Position numbers and translations under genes: made by a program. Of a stretch of 64,000 bases of DNA, positions 10,282-22,400 are shown piece after piece (positions within the stretch are counted from its first letter, which is position 1; every line of letters begins with the position of its first letter). The stretch spans positions 12,906,734 through 12,970,733 of the forward strand of contig JASSKH010000003.1 of NCBI GenBank assembly GCA_031763025.1. The letters are read 5' to 3'. The notes beneath the pieces were generated by a model. It saw only the letters and a list, made by a program, of their open reading frames with translations, did no database searches and was not told the DNA's origin. The stretch comes from Macrocystis pyrifera (lineage: Eukaryota > Sar > Phaeophyceae > Laminariales > Laminariaceae).

Positions 10282-13200
10282 TCAAGAGGAAACTGCACGC
10301 TGAACCAAAGCAACAGCAACAGAAGTAGAGGGAACATTTTTAGTAGGGGCGGTTACTTCCGATGCGGCGCCGGACCCATCGGTTGTTGTCGTTGGTACTG
10401 TTTTTGTAGTTGTTGTACCGTCCTGCTGGTCGGTCCCGGAAAGGGGGGGCAAGAAGAAGGCGGCCTTTCTCCTACCCTCCTGTTGTTCTTTCTGGAACTC
10501 TGTCACCAGAGTTGACAGTGCCTGAGTTTTGCCCAGAAGGAAGGAAGGAAGGAAGGGGGCGTGTGAAAGAGGATAATACGTTAAAGAACACATCAAGCGC
10601 AGTACCGGGCACCCGACAGTCGACAAGAGGGAAAGATACCTGCGGCGTAGATCTGTGCTGTATATACCTCGCTAACTTCGGTATCGTGACTATTGTCGAA
10701 TAACAATATAAATGCACTCATGTCAAGAACATTGTTTGAATCGTCGTGCTCGACAAACTCATACAGTATGCATTTTTTTTTTTCTGTAGCTGCTTACGAG
10801 TGACCGACGATTGACGTCTGGCAAAAATGATAAGGTTAGTGGCAGCACAACTGTATGTGCGAGTGCTCTTTATTTCCCTTGTTGCGCATCACCCAGTCAG
10901 ATGGATACAACGCACACAGCACGTTATACCATGCATAATCACATAATAATAGAACATATTTGTCATGAATGCCGGAAACAATCAAAACAGTGCCATTTTC
11001 GCTGGACGCATGGACATTGCACAACGGCTCAAGTTGGCTGCCCAAGCCCCTTTTCCAGGGGTGTGCTATACAAACAAACAAGAGTTGGCTGATAATATGC
11101 TTTCAAACCTTCAGCAAAATACCCTCAGTAGACGAAAGCCGCATCCTTACGGGGAATCGATCGCCCAACGGTGGCATTTCTTGCCATAATTGTTGTATTG
11201 CAGGTGAGCGACAGAGAACCCTTCGGTGAAGGTGACCGTGCGTCCGCGACTGACATTAGTATGCTTCTGTCGTAGACGTAACTGTGTGGGGGCACCGACC
11301 TGCATTCCTTGGGTTTTGAACAACTTCACAAGAAGCAGCCTGGAGGAATGGCTGGAATGTCGGTTCGTGCATAGTATGTACCTGTTGCTTGTTCTGTCGA
11401 AAGCCTCGAAGAGCGGCCTTCGCCTTGGCAAGCTTCTCGAACAGGTCACGGTACTCCCTTTTTTGCTCCCTTAGCTGCGCCGTCGCCAGCAGTAGTAATT
11501 TCTTTTATTTGAAACCGATCGGTTGGGGTCGCGTCGGGCGGGGGTAGGTTCGATTCAAGAGTAGACATAACAAGTGGATGAGACAAAAGAGAGGGTGAAT
11601 TTGAGGTAATGTTTCTTCAATCCCGTCCGTTGCCTATTTGTTGGAGAAAAAACGGCATACCCACCAGGATAGTTTGTGAGAGCGCGGAGGTATGGACTGT
11701 AGCGACGCATTGGCTTGCTGCATGGTATGCGTAAGTATCATTGATCCTCAAAACATTGAAAAATCTGCAGTCGCGCCAGACACGATATTTCAAGGTCGCA
11801 GAGCTACACTCGGTGGCCAACAAGTTCACAGTCCCAACTAGGCGGCATTTTTTGTGGTTGGGTTGTTCCGGGCGGCGCAAAAATCGATTCGCTTGGAAAT
11901 GTGAGCTGCTATGAATGGAGTAATGCTGGGCTGCGTGTGAAATTGGGGGGCACTGCACCTTATATCGACGGCCTTGCTTGACCGAACCAACCCTTGAACC
12001 CCGTTTTTCCAGACAGTAACTGCAGTTTCTGTCTTCGTTGTTTTCACGATATTTCCCGCTTTTTGGCATAGCCTACGCCCATATTAGTTGTTACTACGAT
12101 CAATCCATCAAAGGAGGGGCAAGAGGTCCAACCTGTCTATTGTTTTCCTCTCCGCCGCCTGATCTTCGTTCTCCGCCTTCGGTTCGTCTCATACCCTCGG
12201 AGAGCGCGACGTATGGTGGCGATGCTAAGCGGAGGGCGTGTGATGAATGTGTTGCGGCGCTCTGGTTGTTGCAATCCGATGATGACTGGAGCCCCGCCCC
12301 TCCTTCGTCCTCCTGCCGCTGCAACTGGACCCGCGCGTGGTCTATCCGACCCTTGGCGACATTAATACGCCCCGATATATCGTTCACAAATGCACGCCCC
12401 CGCTTTACCGCAGCTTTGGCGTCCTACACGGTCCACGTGCACCAAGAGGCGTCGTAGAATGCAACGACGAGCAAGCCACACACGCTGTTAGGGTGATGCA
12501 CGGCCTATATACAGTAGTAGATATACAGTGTTCTGAGATAACTTGTCCCAAAAGCTCTGTCGCTCGAAGGGCATGCTGCCTTGCCTCTCGTGGGCAAGTG
12601 TACGCAGGTGCTGAAAACTTCTGCAGCCCGCAAGTAAGCATTCTTGGACTTTCTGGCATGAAACGAAAGCCCCTCACGTGTGTATATGTACCTGGTATGT
12701 GGTAGCCTGTAGCAAGTGGATTAAAAATATTGCAGAAAAAACGCTCCTGTTTCGAGCGATAGACGAGATTTTTTTTTTCACCTGGAGGCGGTCGTTGATG
12801 TCCCTCCCGGGCCCGTGCTTGAATCGCTCAAAGGCCCCTCCCAGATCGTCAGCATCACCCCCCTCGACCCTCCCATCGTTTCGCATGGAGTTCAGAAACC
12901 CTTCGGCGTTCGATTCGTCGAGTGAGTCGTGTGATATGCCACACGCCTCTTCCCCTCGACCTCTCGCGCTTCGAACCGCGTCACCCTCTCTTGGGCTAGC
13001 CGTGGAAATGTTCTGCTCGGCAACTCCAAGAGAAGTAGAGCGCACGAGCCGCTGATCAGCTTGAGGGAGGTGGGACGACTCGGTCTCCATCGCTCTCGCA
13101 TCGTCAGCTTCTTGTCCGCCCCTACGGAGACACTTCGCACGTGGCACCCACTCTTTCGCTTCTTTTGCTGCGCTATATGCTGCGGAAGGGAGTCGTCGGC

Positions 13201-16200
13201 GACCACTCTTCTTCAATCTCCGGTATTCACCGCCGCCACCCTGCTGCTGGTTCTCTTGCTCCACGACCGAACTGTTGCTGCCCTCAATGGCGGCGTGCAC
13301 GGCAGAGCGCACGGTGGCAGCAGCGGCGGCGGACCAGCAGACGCCCTCTTTGTCGGCTTCAGTTTTCCGCGAGGCGTGAACACCGCCCCAAGTATTTTCG
13401 TGCTCGTCTTGGTCGCAGATGTCGTCTTCTTCGTCGACGTTGTTGTGGTTGGCGGTGGTGGTGGCAGCGGTGTTTTTTCCTTTCGCATAACGGTTCCGTC
13501 GTCGTCGTCGTTGTCATCGTCGTCGACACCGCTGCTTCCCACACGAACTCCCGAAGGGCCAAGCAAAGCTCATGCGCGTGTCTGGCAGTACTCGAAGAAG
13601 GAAACAAACGTTCTTGACGTTCGGGCGGTGACGACACCAGCACCGATGCCGATGCTGATGCCGGCGGTGTCCCGGACGAGACCTTCCGGCGCGTGTGTTG
13701 CCTCCCCGCACTAATAGCGCCTCGCTCTTGCCTCATATATATCCGTTCGTCACAATTTCCTCCATACTCCGCGATTTCTTCTTGGGCTGCTCCGGTGTCG
13801 CCATAGGGTCCATCTGTGATGGTAGTGTCCGGTGGCTTGGAACAGCTTTGGTGGGGAACCTCCGAGGCGTCTGAGCCGCCTGCATCCTCGATGTCGGCTT
13901 CACCTTGCTCGCCCCCTCCCCCCACGCTCCTTTCCTGGGTCTTGATACTCTCCGCCCCCGCCCTCATAGAAGCTCTTTTGCTACCCTCGAGAACAAAACG
14001 GCCGGCCTCCTCCCAGAGACGGCGCCGTTGTGGGGGCGACATAGCGGCAAATCCTGGGTCGTCTTTTAGGGCAATCTCGGCCTTGAGCTGGCGCACCTGC
14101 CACCGCAGCCTTTGGAGTGCCACCAACAGCAAACAACAGGGACAAAACAAATGCCGCTTTTTTGTACTGCACAAATCCGACGGATGAGGTTTAAATACTT
14201 ACCGCGCTACGCTACATACCGTGCGCGAACGGACCTGTCGGAAATCTGCCACAACATTCTGGTGCAGGGGCGAAAAAACGTCACGCCGGCAGACAAAATT
14301 GTGATGCGGCTAGATATATGGCAAGGCTTTTGGAGTTAAGTGGAAGAAACCTTACGCAGTAGAATGCTTCGTCACGCAGAAAAGTAAAATCGTGATTTGG
14401 TTAGTTCGCCCACATCGACGTTGTTGGCGTGCATCGAGCGATAGAAAAACTGCAGTACCCCACCGTACGAAGATTTCGTGCGCCAGCGACCTTAGGTTCT
14501 AGGCGCGCAAACAGCTTGCCTCGAGAAACGTGCAATGAACCACATCAAAACAAACGGACTGGATATTGTCAGCTGGCTTTCGTGAGGCAGCGTACCTCGA
14601 CAATTCCTCGCCCATAGAACAAGGCTTCTCGTTCACCACCGGCGCGTTTTTAATGCACCGCATGCGAGCGGCGAACTTCAACGTGGCCAGGCTCTGCACC
14701 AGCAGCTCCGGCCGCGGCCACACGCACGCGACTAGAAGGGTGCGACAGTTCCCACCCAGTGAATCCTTACAACCATTTTCAGTCGACAATCAGAGGCACA
14801 AACAAGGAGGGCTCGGTCGGATGGGCGGATAAGACGAATAAAGAAACACAATTAAAAACAGCGGGGGTGGATTGACTAGGGGTGCAGTCGGACGTATTCC
14901 ATACGCTATGCGTGCGAACCAGGCCCGTGCGAAGCGGACTGAATAGGTCGGGCTGAACGAAGGCTGGACACCTCTAACGTACAGGTGTACATGAACAGTT
15001 AACCGCATAAAGAAAAAGGAGCGCCTTAGGGGAGAAATTTGGTATCTGAACCCGCCAATTTTTTGCCTCATTCAGCACGTTACTATCAAGAACTCCCGTG
15101 TTTTTATGGTGGGTGGACCTGTAGGCGACTGTTTTATCCGTTCGTTCATTTGCGTGTGACCGGGTGTATTGCCGCCCCCAAGACACCCATGGGATGGAAA
15201 TCGGAAATCATACAACAAGTACGTTCACATCTGTCGCACGTCATGCATGTAAATACATGTATCTTTGCCAGGCGTTTTGGCAACGCTGCGGCGTAGCAGT
15301 GAGTGCGCAGAACAAAGCGGTCAGTAGTACCATCACACCTTCAACAGATGTGTGAGTTTGCTTTGTCGAAACGGCACGTGCTCCCTCGTCTTGTCGGCGA
15401 GGGCGATGGTAACCTGGCGCGCATGGAAAAGCAGCAGCGCAGAAAACGAAGGGGCAACCCCGCCCGCATGGGCGCGAGGGGGGTAGGGTAGCCAAAGCAC
15501 GCCGTCAACTCTGTGTCTCGATTCTCGATGGCAAATTTTGTGGTGACGCTGGCTCAACAAGCGGGAGGTGAGTCCACGCCGGGTGATGGTTTAGGGTATG
15601 TCGCAGTTCCGTAAGAGCACATAATTTTGCATTAAATAATGTTGTCAGCCGCACAAGTTGGAAGTCGAAATATGAACGAACTCAACATTTGTTTAAACGG
15701 GAACGGGCCGTGCAGAACGAAAAACGGCATTATCGCCATAACCCTTGCGTCACCGTTCCAAGACTCCACCAGGTATATGATATACCGTTGTACGACGAAA
15801 AAATGCATATCCTGAGCACTGAACACACCTGTTCAAGAAAAGTGAGAGACTTGTTGATGTAACACCCTTCTCTGTGAAGAAGGGTCGCCGTTCCTCCGAC
15901 CGAGGCCCCGGCTGTACTCTTTTCGCTTCCCGCCAGGTCTACCAAGTTTAGCTTCGATGTCATTACACCTCCTGCTCCTCGTCCACGTCCTCGTCCTCCT
16001 CCTCTTTCTCCTCCTCCAACTCCTACTGCTCCCAGCTCCTCACCCTTTTTCTTGCGCACAGTTATATGTACTGTTAAAAACGGCGTGTGATCTGAGGGGA
16101 TCCGCGCGGCAGCGAAGAAGGTCCGTACGTAGGGCATGCGTGATCGGTTTGTTGTTGGCGAAACACCCTATAAATACTCCCTCGTACCTCGTAGGACAGA

Positions 16201-18629
16201 GAACGAGGAAGTGGGGGGTAGAAACCCTAGTCTTGCGGACCGGTAAACGATAATCCTTCTTGAGTTGCGTTGAAAAACACCAGTGGGTCGCTTTAATTAC
16301 GTAATAATAGTAGGCCACCTCACATTTTTCGAAGACAACAAAAAAATAAATGCGGGACAGGAGGTAGCTGTATTTGCAACGCACTTTCAGCGTCGATATC
16401 CAAGCACATTAACTAAAAAGACCAGCCCCCTGTCAGTCAGCTAATTGTGCGTGTAGCTACTTGACTATATTTCTTGCCTCGAAGACACGTGGCTGAACTG
16501 GTTCTCGGCGACCTCTCTTGCGGTTTGACCAATGCGGAGCATTCTCATCGCCTCTTCCTCCGTCGAAACCGGCAGCAAGCTGAGACCCTGTGACCCACCC
16601 AGTAACCAGACGAGGGAGATAGAGCGGAGGTAGACTTCAATAACAAGCGCTCGTGAAAGGTTGGATCTAGCACACAACCAACTACCTCCCCCCCTCCACC
16701 TATATCTCTCTGTTTCTCTGATGAGCTGGAGCTCAGCCATTTAATCGCGTGAGAAACGTTACACTCTGTCTGGCAAAGAACATACATATCCTGTGTGCTA
16801 TTTTAGTTAATTGCGTGCCGCATGTTTCTGTTGAATTACTGAGCTCGTGGGACGCGCACTTTCTCTGCAAGTTCAAACCTTGACGTAGGTAGACCCGTCC
16901 GGTCGCTCGTAGATCGCCAGATCCAGCTGTTGGGGGGTGCTTTCTCTCGTCGAAGCGCGCGAGCCGCCGCCGTCCCCGGTGGTGGTGTGTTCTCCCGGCA
17001 CGTGGACAGCGGCTGCTGCGCTTCTTTTCCCAACAGCGCTGTCGCTCCCGCCGTAAACGCTGAATCGCCGCTGGGATGGGCACATCTCCGGCCGCAAAAG
17101 GTCGAACAGCTGCTCGTTGTAAATCTCCACGAAAGACATCTGCGCAGAGGATAAAGGAGTGACATGGGGCCGCCGGAAGGAGCACGCGTTGCGCGGGCCG
17201 CGGGACACGAAGACGCGAAGAAGACACGACCACAAGTTGCTTTATATTTTTAGTAAGTCATTCCTCTTGGCAGAATATTTCTTCACTTAAAAAAAGGGGA
17301 AGCAACTAGACCTGCATTCGCGATTGGTCATTGGTGTTCAGCTGATATCACTATTGTAGTTGTTGTATACGAAGTACTATTATTAGTACTGTACACGTAG
17401 GACACTTGACCCTTGTACAACCTGAAAAAAAATATCGCTCTATATAATATTTTCAAACATTTTGTTCCCCAAACATGGGTGCAGCTTTAAAGGCGTCAAG
17501 TCTTGCCATTGCTGTAGTCCGAGGTAAAAAAAACAGACTCGAAATCCCGATGAAGGAAAAACGTATCTGCGACTCGTTTACAGTTAGAACCTACTGGTAC
17601 ACGGTACCGTATTCACCTGAATGGTGAAAGCCTCGTTATTTCCCCGACGGGTAGCTTCTCGCAGTATGTCCTGCAGCGCTCGGGCGCATATCCCGCGCCG
17701 CCTGTCGTCCCCGCCTTGCTCTCCCATCATTGTGTATGATTTGCCAGCCCCTGTGCACCCATCTGCGCCAGGGCAATAATAATATGGATGGCGCTGAAAC
17801 GACGGTATCAAGGACAAAGTAGAGGCCACCCTTCCTTGCAGTAAGCACTCCAGCGCGCAAAATTACTACAGTTGCTATAGTTGTATGTGACCACTTTCAT
17901 TGTCCATGCTACGAGTACAAGAACCAAGGCGGGTGTGAAGGCGTCGAATTCGTTGTGATTTCAGGTTGCACGTTCGTGTCCTTATGTCGTGCGAACCGTG
18001 TATGTATATGTCGCGCCATCGGCCACACGAGGACCGGGCCCACCCCAACTTTATGCTTAATGCGCAAGGCGCCTGTACACATTTACACTACTAATAAAAA
18101 CGGTGCTACGTATCAATAGTAGTGTATGAAAGCGCTCGTACTACGTAGTAGCTGTGAGATCGCCCGATTGATTGAGTGGTTGATACGTCGGCGGCACGCG
18201 CAATAATCGGTGGTGAATGATACCAGGTGTATTGGAGGTCGGCGACTCCTCTGCATGATGCTGTTGTGTAAACTATGGACCTTTGTACCGATACGTTATC
18301 ACACTGCGCACTTGAAGATCTCTCGTACACACATACAAATCACACCGCGGATTTCCGCACACTGCGCATCTACGACGTATTATATTAATACGTGCTGAAA
18401 ACAGGACCACAAGTTCGTCAGACGTCAGACCCGCTCAGTGGCAGCGACGACACGAACTTGCTCACACGCCATGACGGTCCCATTGACGCCGACGAGGACC
18501 GAATCCACGATGCATTTCGCACATCTGCGATACACCTCGTCCTGCTGACACCCCTCCTCCATCACATCGTCGAAAGTAAAACCCCAGCTCCCACGCCTCC
18601 TTCGTCCACCCCTCGCCCCGGCCGACAAG

Positions 18630-18673
<44 letters not shown>

Positions 18674-18928
18674 CGTAGTATTGCTGCCACCACCACTGCT
18701 ATTACTAGCGTTACTATGCTCAGCTAACGCAGCATATTCCGGCTTGAGGCGCACGCAGCGGTTGTCGATTTCGATCGGAGTTGACCCCCTTGATGATACC
18801 CTTGACCCTTCTCTGCTCTGGCTCGTGTCGCTGTTGCTACTGCTGCTACTGCTGCTTCTGCTGTCCGTGGTCTCGGGCGGGCGGACCCTGCAGCACACTG
18901 CAATCTTGCCCACTTGGCCAACATCCAT
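10282..18928 (-). CDS. KIF9: Kinesin-9-type motor protein (12 exons)
   Basis: ATP-driven microtubule motor. Exons: 18466-18928, 17617-17762, 16879-17139, 16478-16587, 15829-16091, 15339-15413, 14596-14765, about 13530-14109, 12782-13529, 12133-12423, 11382-11474, 10282-10521. Phases agree at every junction except inside exon 5 and at the exon 8/9 border. Motor motifs in order: IAVCCRVRP, P-loop GCTGAGKS (spliced), IYNEQLFDLL, SSRSH (spliced), VDLAGSE, INKSL, HVPFRQSKLTH, DSLGGN. The VPFRQSKLTH...DSLGGNCRT block and the tail (AFERFKHGPGRDIN, KREYRDLFEKL) are what I know from the kinesin-9 family (KIF9/KIF6, Chlamydomonas KLP1), which serves ciliary motility. KIF6 versus KIF9 orthology is unsettled. 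Oddities: a poly-Ala insert in exon 1, a GC donor after exon 4, and a one-base frame break at the T5 run 16076-16080. Confidence 0.85.
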
Positions 18929-19457
18929 CCTTGTACTCGTACTGCTGCTGCTTTAGTGTTATCGCAATTTGATCCCTCCGCGTACGAGCTACTCGGGCGT
19001 GAACACAAGCGTCGAAGAAGAGGAGGCTGAACCAATCGCCGGGCGGAGTACGTGGTACTGCGCATCGCTTTCAAGCTTTCACTCAGGTGATGTGCCTTCT
19101 TCTCGCACCGTAGCGTAGTCAGAGCGAGATTATGTAGCCCATTTTGGCTTCATTGATTCTGACTAGGTATCTGGCTGTCTGGCTGTCTTCTGCTGGGTTT
19201 GTCGAAAGGTCGCGATCATCATTGTACGTTTATCACCAGAAAAGATCGCGATCGGTGGCAACACAAGGATCTCCGACATCTCCGATACAAATTCCGTACA
19301 TAAATGACGGTTTCATCATGACATGACGAAACGTGACAAATTCCGCCGCGGACACAGGATCCTTGAGCTGAACGTCGATGTGACAATCAGCGCTCGTATA
19401 TTCGTACTCGCTTAGGGTGGCTAGCAGGAGGAGGAGGAGAAAGAAGCAGGCGGAAAC
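18929..19457. promoter_or_regulatory. Shared divergent promoter region of kinesin-9 and p28
   Basis: Only 529 bases separate the two divergently read start codons, so both 5' UTRs and promoters must fit here, or in unseen upstream exons. A CCAAT word (AACCAATCGCC) occurs near 19033-19045. I see no TATA box. I also see no clear RFX-type X-box, which drives ciliary genes in animals. The role is inferred from position and from the shared flagellar function of the two products. Confidence 0.55.
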
Positions 19458-22400
19458 ATGATCCCTCCCCACAACTCCCTCGTCAAGTATGACAACCCGG
19501 TGCTCGTGAGCACGACAAACAATCGCAGCGGCAAGGGTGGAAAGAAAAAAGGACAGGCGGCGCCTCCTGTCGAGCGGCAGTCTTCACAGACGGAGGATAT
19601 TCTCAACTCCATCTTGCCGCCCAGGTGCGTCACGTGTGCACGTGTGAACGCGAGAACTTTGCCGCCGTACAGAGGGCGTAGCGTTCTCTCCCAAAACTAA
19701 TGATTCGCATCGACCGGGCCCGTGTGCTACTGTTGTTGCTACTGCTGCTGTAGATCGCTGTTGGATGTGCTTGGTGTCCTCTGTCTTAATGCAGTTTCTC
19801 CGAGAGAAGCCCCACTGCGCCGTGTCTTAGCCGAGCGCTCGTACTTGTATGGTATGTATAAGGATTTGGAGCCCCCACACACCCGACACCCGGCACAAGG
19901 CACCTGGTGTCAATCAGCGCGGATTTGTAAGAGATGTCATCAGTAGACTACACACAACGTGTACGTATAAGTCGGGGAGGCTATTGATTGGATTCGGAAC
20001 AAACGCGGCGTTTTTGACGTTTTGAACTTATATGGGCACGTGTATACAACGGACTTTGTGCTCCATTTGTGTGACAGAAGATATCACGCAAACCAAAGCA
20101 AATAGAATGGGGCAGCTTACGTAGCTGCCCCCCTGTCGTACGTACGTACGTTCGTGGCTTCTCACTAAGTATAGTTTTAAGCTGTCTCGTCACTGGGAAA
20201 TCGTGCAGCAGAATATGTGTATTTAAATACCTGTCGTCAGCTTGTGTGCGTTGGTTGATTTGGAGGGGGAAATTGGATAATGTACTCCAATCGTGTACCA
20301 CGTGCCATATGTGGACGAATCTCAGTCGGCGGCCGTAAAACCTCGATCAGCGGTCGTAGAACCAGCTTCAGCCAGCTGGAAATAGTCCCCTATCGCTCGT
20401 AAATATATGGAGCAAGAACGCGTGAGTGAGCACTAAAATAAACGCGCCTCGGCACGCTATCGTATACTGCACCTGGTATGATAATGGGCCGTACTTATTT
20501 GACTGTGTATTATACAGAGAATGGACGGATGATGGACAGCTCTGGGTGCAGTACGTGTCGAGCACACCAGCGACTAGACTAGACGTCACAAACCTGCAGG
20601 AGCAGCTGGACCAGAAGCTGCAGCAACGACAAGCGAGGGAGACCGGCATCTGCCCGGTCAGAGAGGAGCTCTACTCGCAGTGCTTTGGTATGTTGCAGTA
20701 CATAATCACCGTACGTGGCATTGGTTACCGTCTTTTGCTCCTCCTTCGCACGAAATGATCGTTCTCTAATTACGACTAATCTGTGCCCCAAAACGCGGGT
20801 GGGGTCGTAGCAAGGGGTCACTACTCTGGACGTATGTGTAAGGACTGTTTGGTTAGCACTACCAATACCTCAAACGGTCCTTATATTTCCGTTCAGAGCT
20901 GTACGATGCGAGTTTATCATTTTGACCGGCGCCGAAACAAATGGGACACACTGTGATGAGAAGGAAAGAGCGCCAGGTGATGACGATCCACAGGAGAGTG
21001 TGACACAGGTGTCTGTGCTCGTCCAAGCTCAGACCCAGTTCGTATTGACGTTCTCTTATGTGATATGAGTAGAACACTCATGGACTATAGATATAGATAA
21101 TACGTTGCAGTCTTGTAGTCTCACGAATACGAGAATAATCCAAAGAATGGACTAACCCGGGGGATATTCCGTTAGTTGATAGTAACGTTCTCTTAGGAAT
21201 GTTCCCTAGGGCAGAAAACCCCTTAGACGAGAGTAATGTTCGTTAGCGCAGATAGGACCACGAAGTGAGATATTCTTATATTAGCAGAAGAACGATCGGT
21301 AGCCACAGGAAAGTTCTGTAGGCGTACATCAGATAAGAGGAATTTAGGAGAGCTTGTGGCGTGGGGTGGGACGAGTATATCTGGGCGTCGAGTCCCGCCC
21401 CCCTACCTCTCACTTCTCTACCAGAGCACCTCCTTAGCTCTCGCCATCCATAAGAAGATCTAAATCAGAAGAAGCGAAGCACTGCTTTCCAGCTGCCAGA
21501 ACAACCTGCGTCCCTTACCACTACCCTCAGAGCGGTCCCCGCATCACATCTGGCGTCGTCGACAGGATTTTTTATAGTTGGTGCGAGGCTAGCTCAAGGA
21601 GGCAAGCGAAACGAGTGAAAGAGGGGGGGTGGGACAGGTGACTTGAAGCCAGAAGTACCCTCTGGCTTCAACTGGCTATAATCTACTGGCAAGGGTACGT
21701 ACGTCACCCCCAACGCCAATCATACAAACACCCCGTGAAACCTGGCGTATGGACATACCACGTGCGTACATCCGCGTCTCCTCAGGTTACTTGGAATACT
21801 TGCCTGCGTATCAGTATTGCAAATACAAAGATCTTATTCCAGGCGGTAACGGAGTTAGAGCCAACAATGAGGAATACTATCTAACGGATCCTATATATAC
21901 GGTTAGTCTATTTACTAAAAACCAGGTAATCCACCACAGTAGCCCACCCTGACTAGTCGTAGATGCAAATCACACGACGATATTGGAATGGCTACTCTAG
22001 ACATCAGAAAATCGGCAAGAGGGGGCCAAGCCTGGAGTTCGGGTACGGTTCTGTTGTCCTCAAGTCTGTGAGTAGTAGCGGAGGTAGCCGGGGCCGGCGT
22101 TTGTGTCCTGGATTGATTCGTCAGGGAGGTCGGAGGTACCGTGGGTCGTGGCGTCTGGGAGGTCGGGGTTGTTGAGGGTCGTAGACACAGGAAGATTGTC
22201 GTCGAACGGGTTGGGGTCGTCTTCCTCTTCCTCGAGGGGCACGTCACTGACGTCCACGCCGTCCTCTTCATCCTTGACGTTGACCATACTGTCAGTTTGC
22301 AGAACCTAAAGGGGGAGAAGGCTTGAAGAACAGGGTGAGGGGATGGCCACGAACAGATATGTAGTCCTTTCGACGCCGCCAAATGCGATGAGGAGAAGAT

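Noticed and set aside
12674..13714. Plus-strand frames of 120-217 codons
   Set aside because: They lie opposite kinesin exons 8 and 9 and mirror their low-complexity codons.
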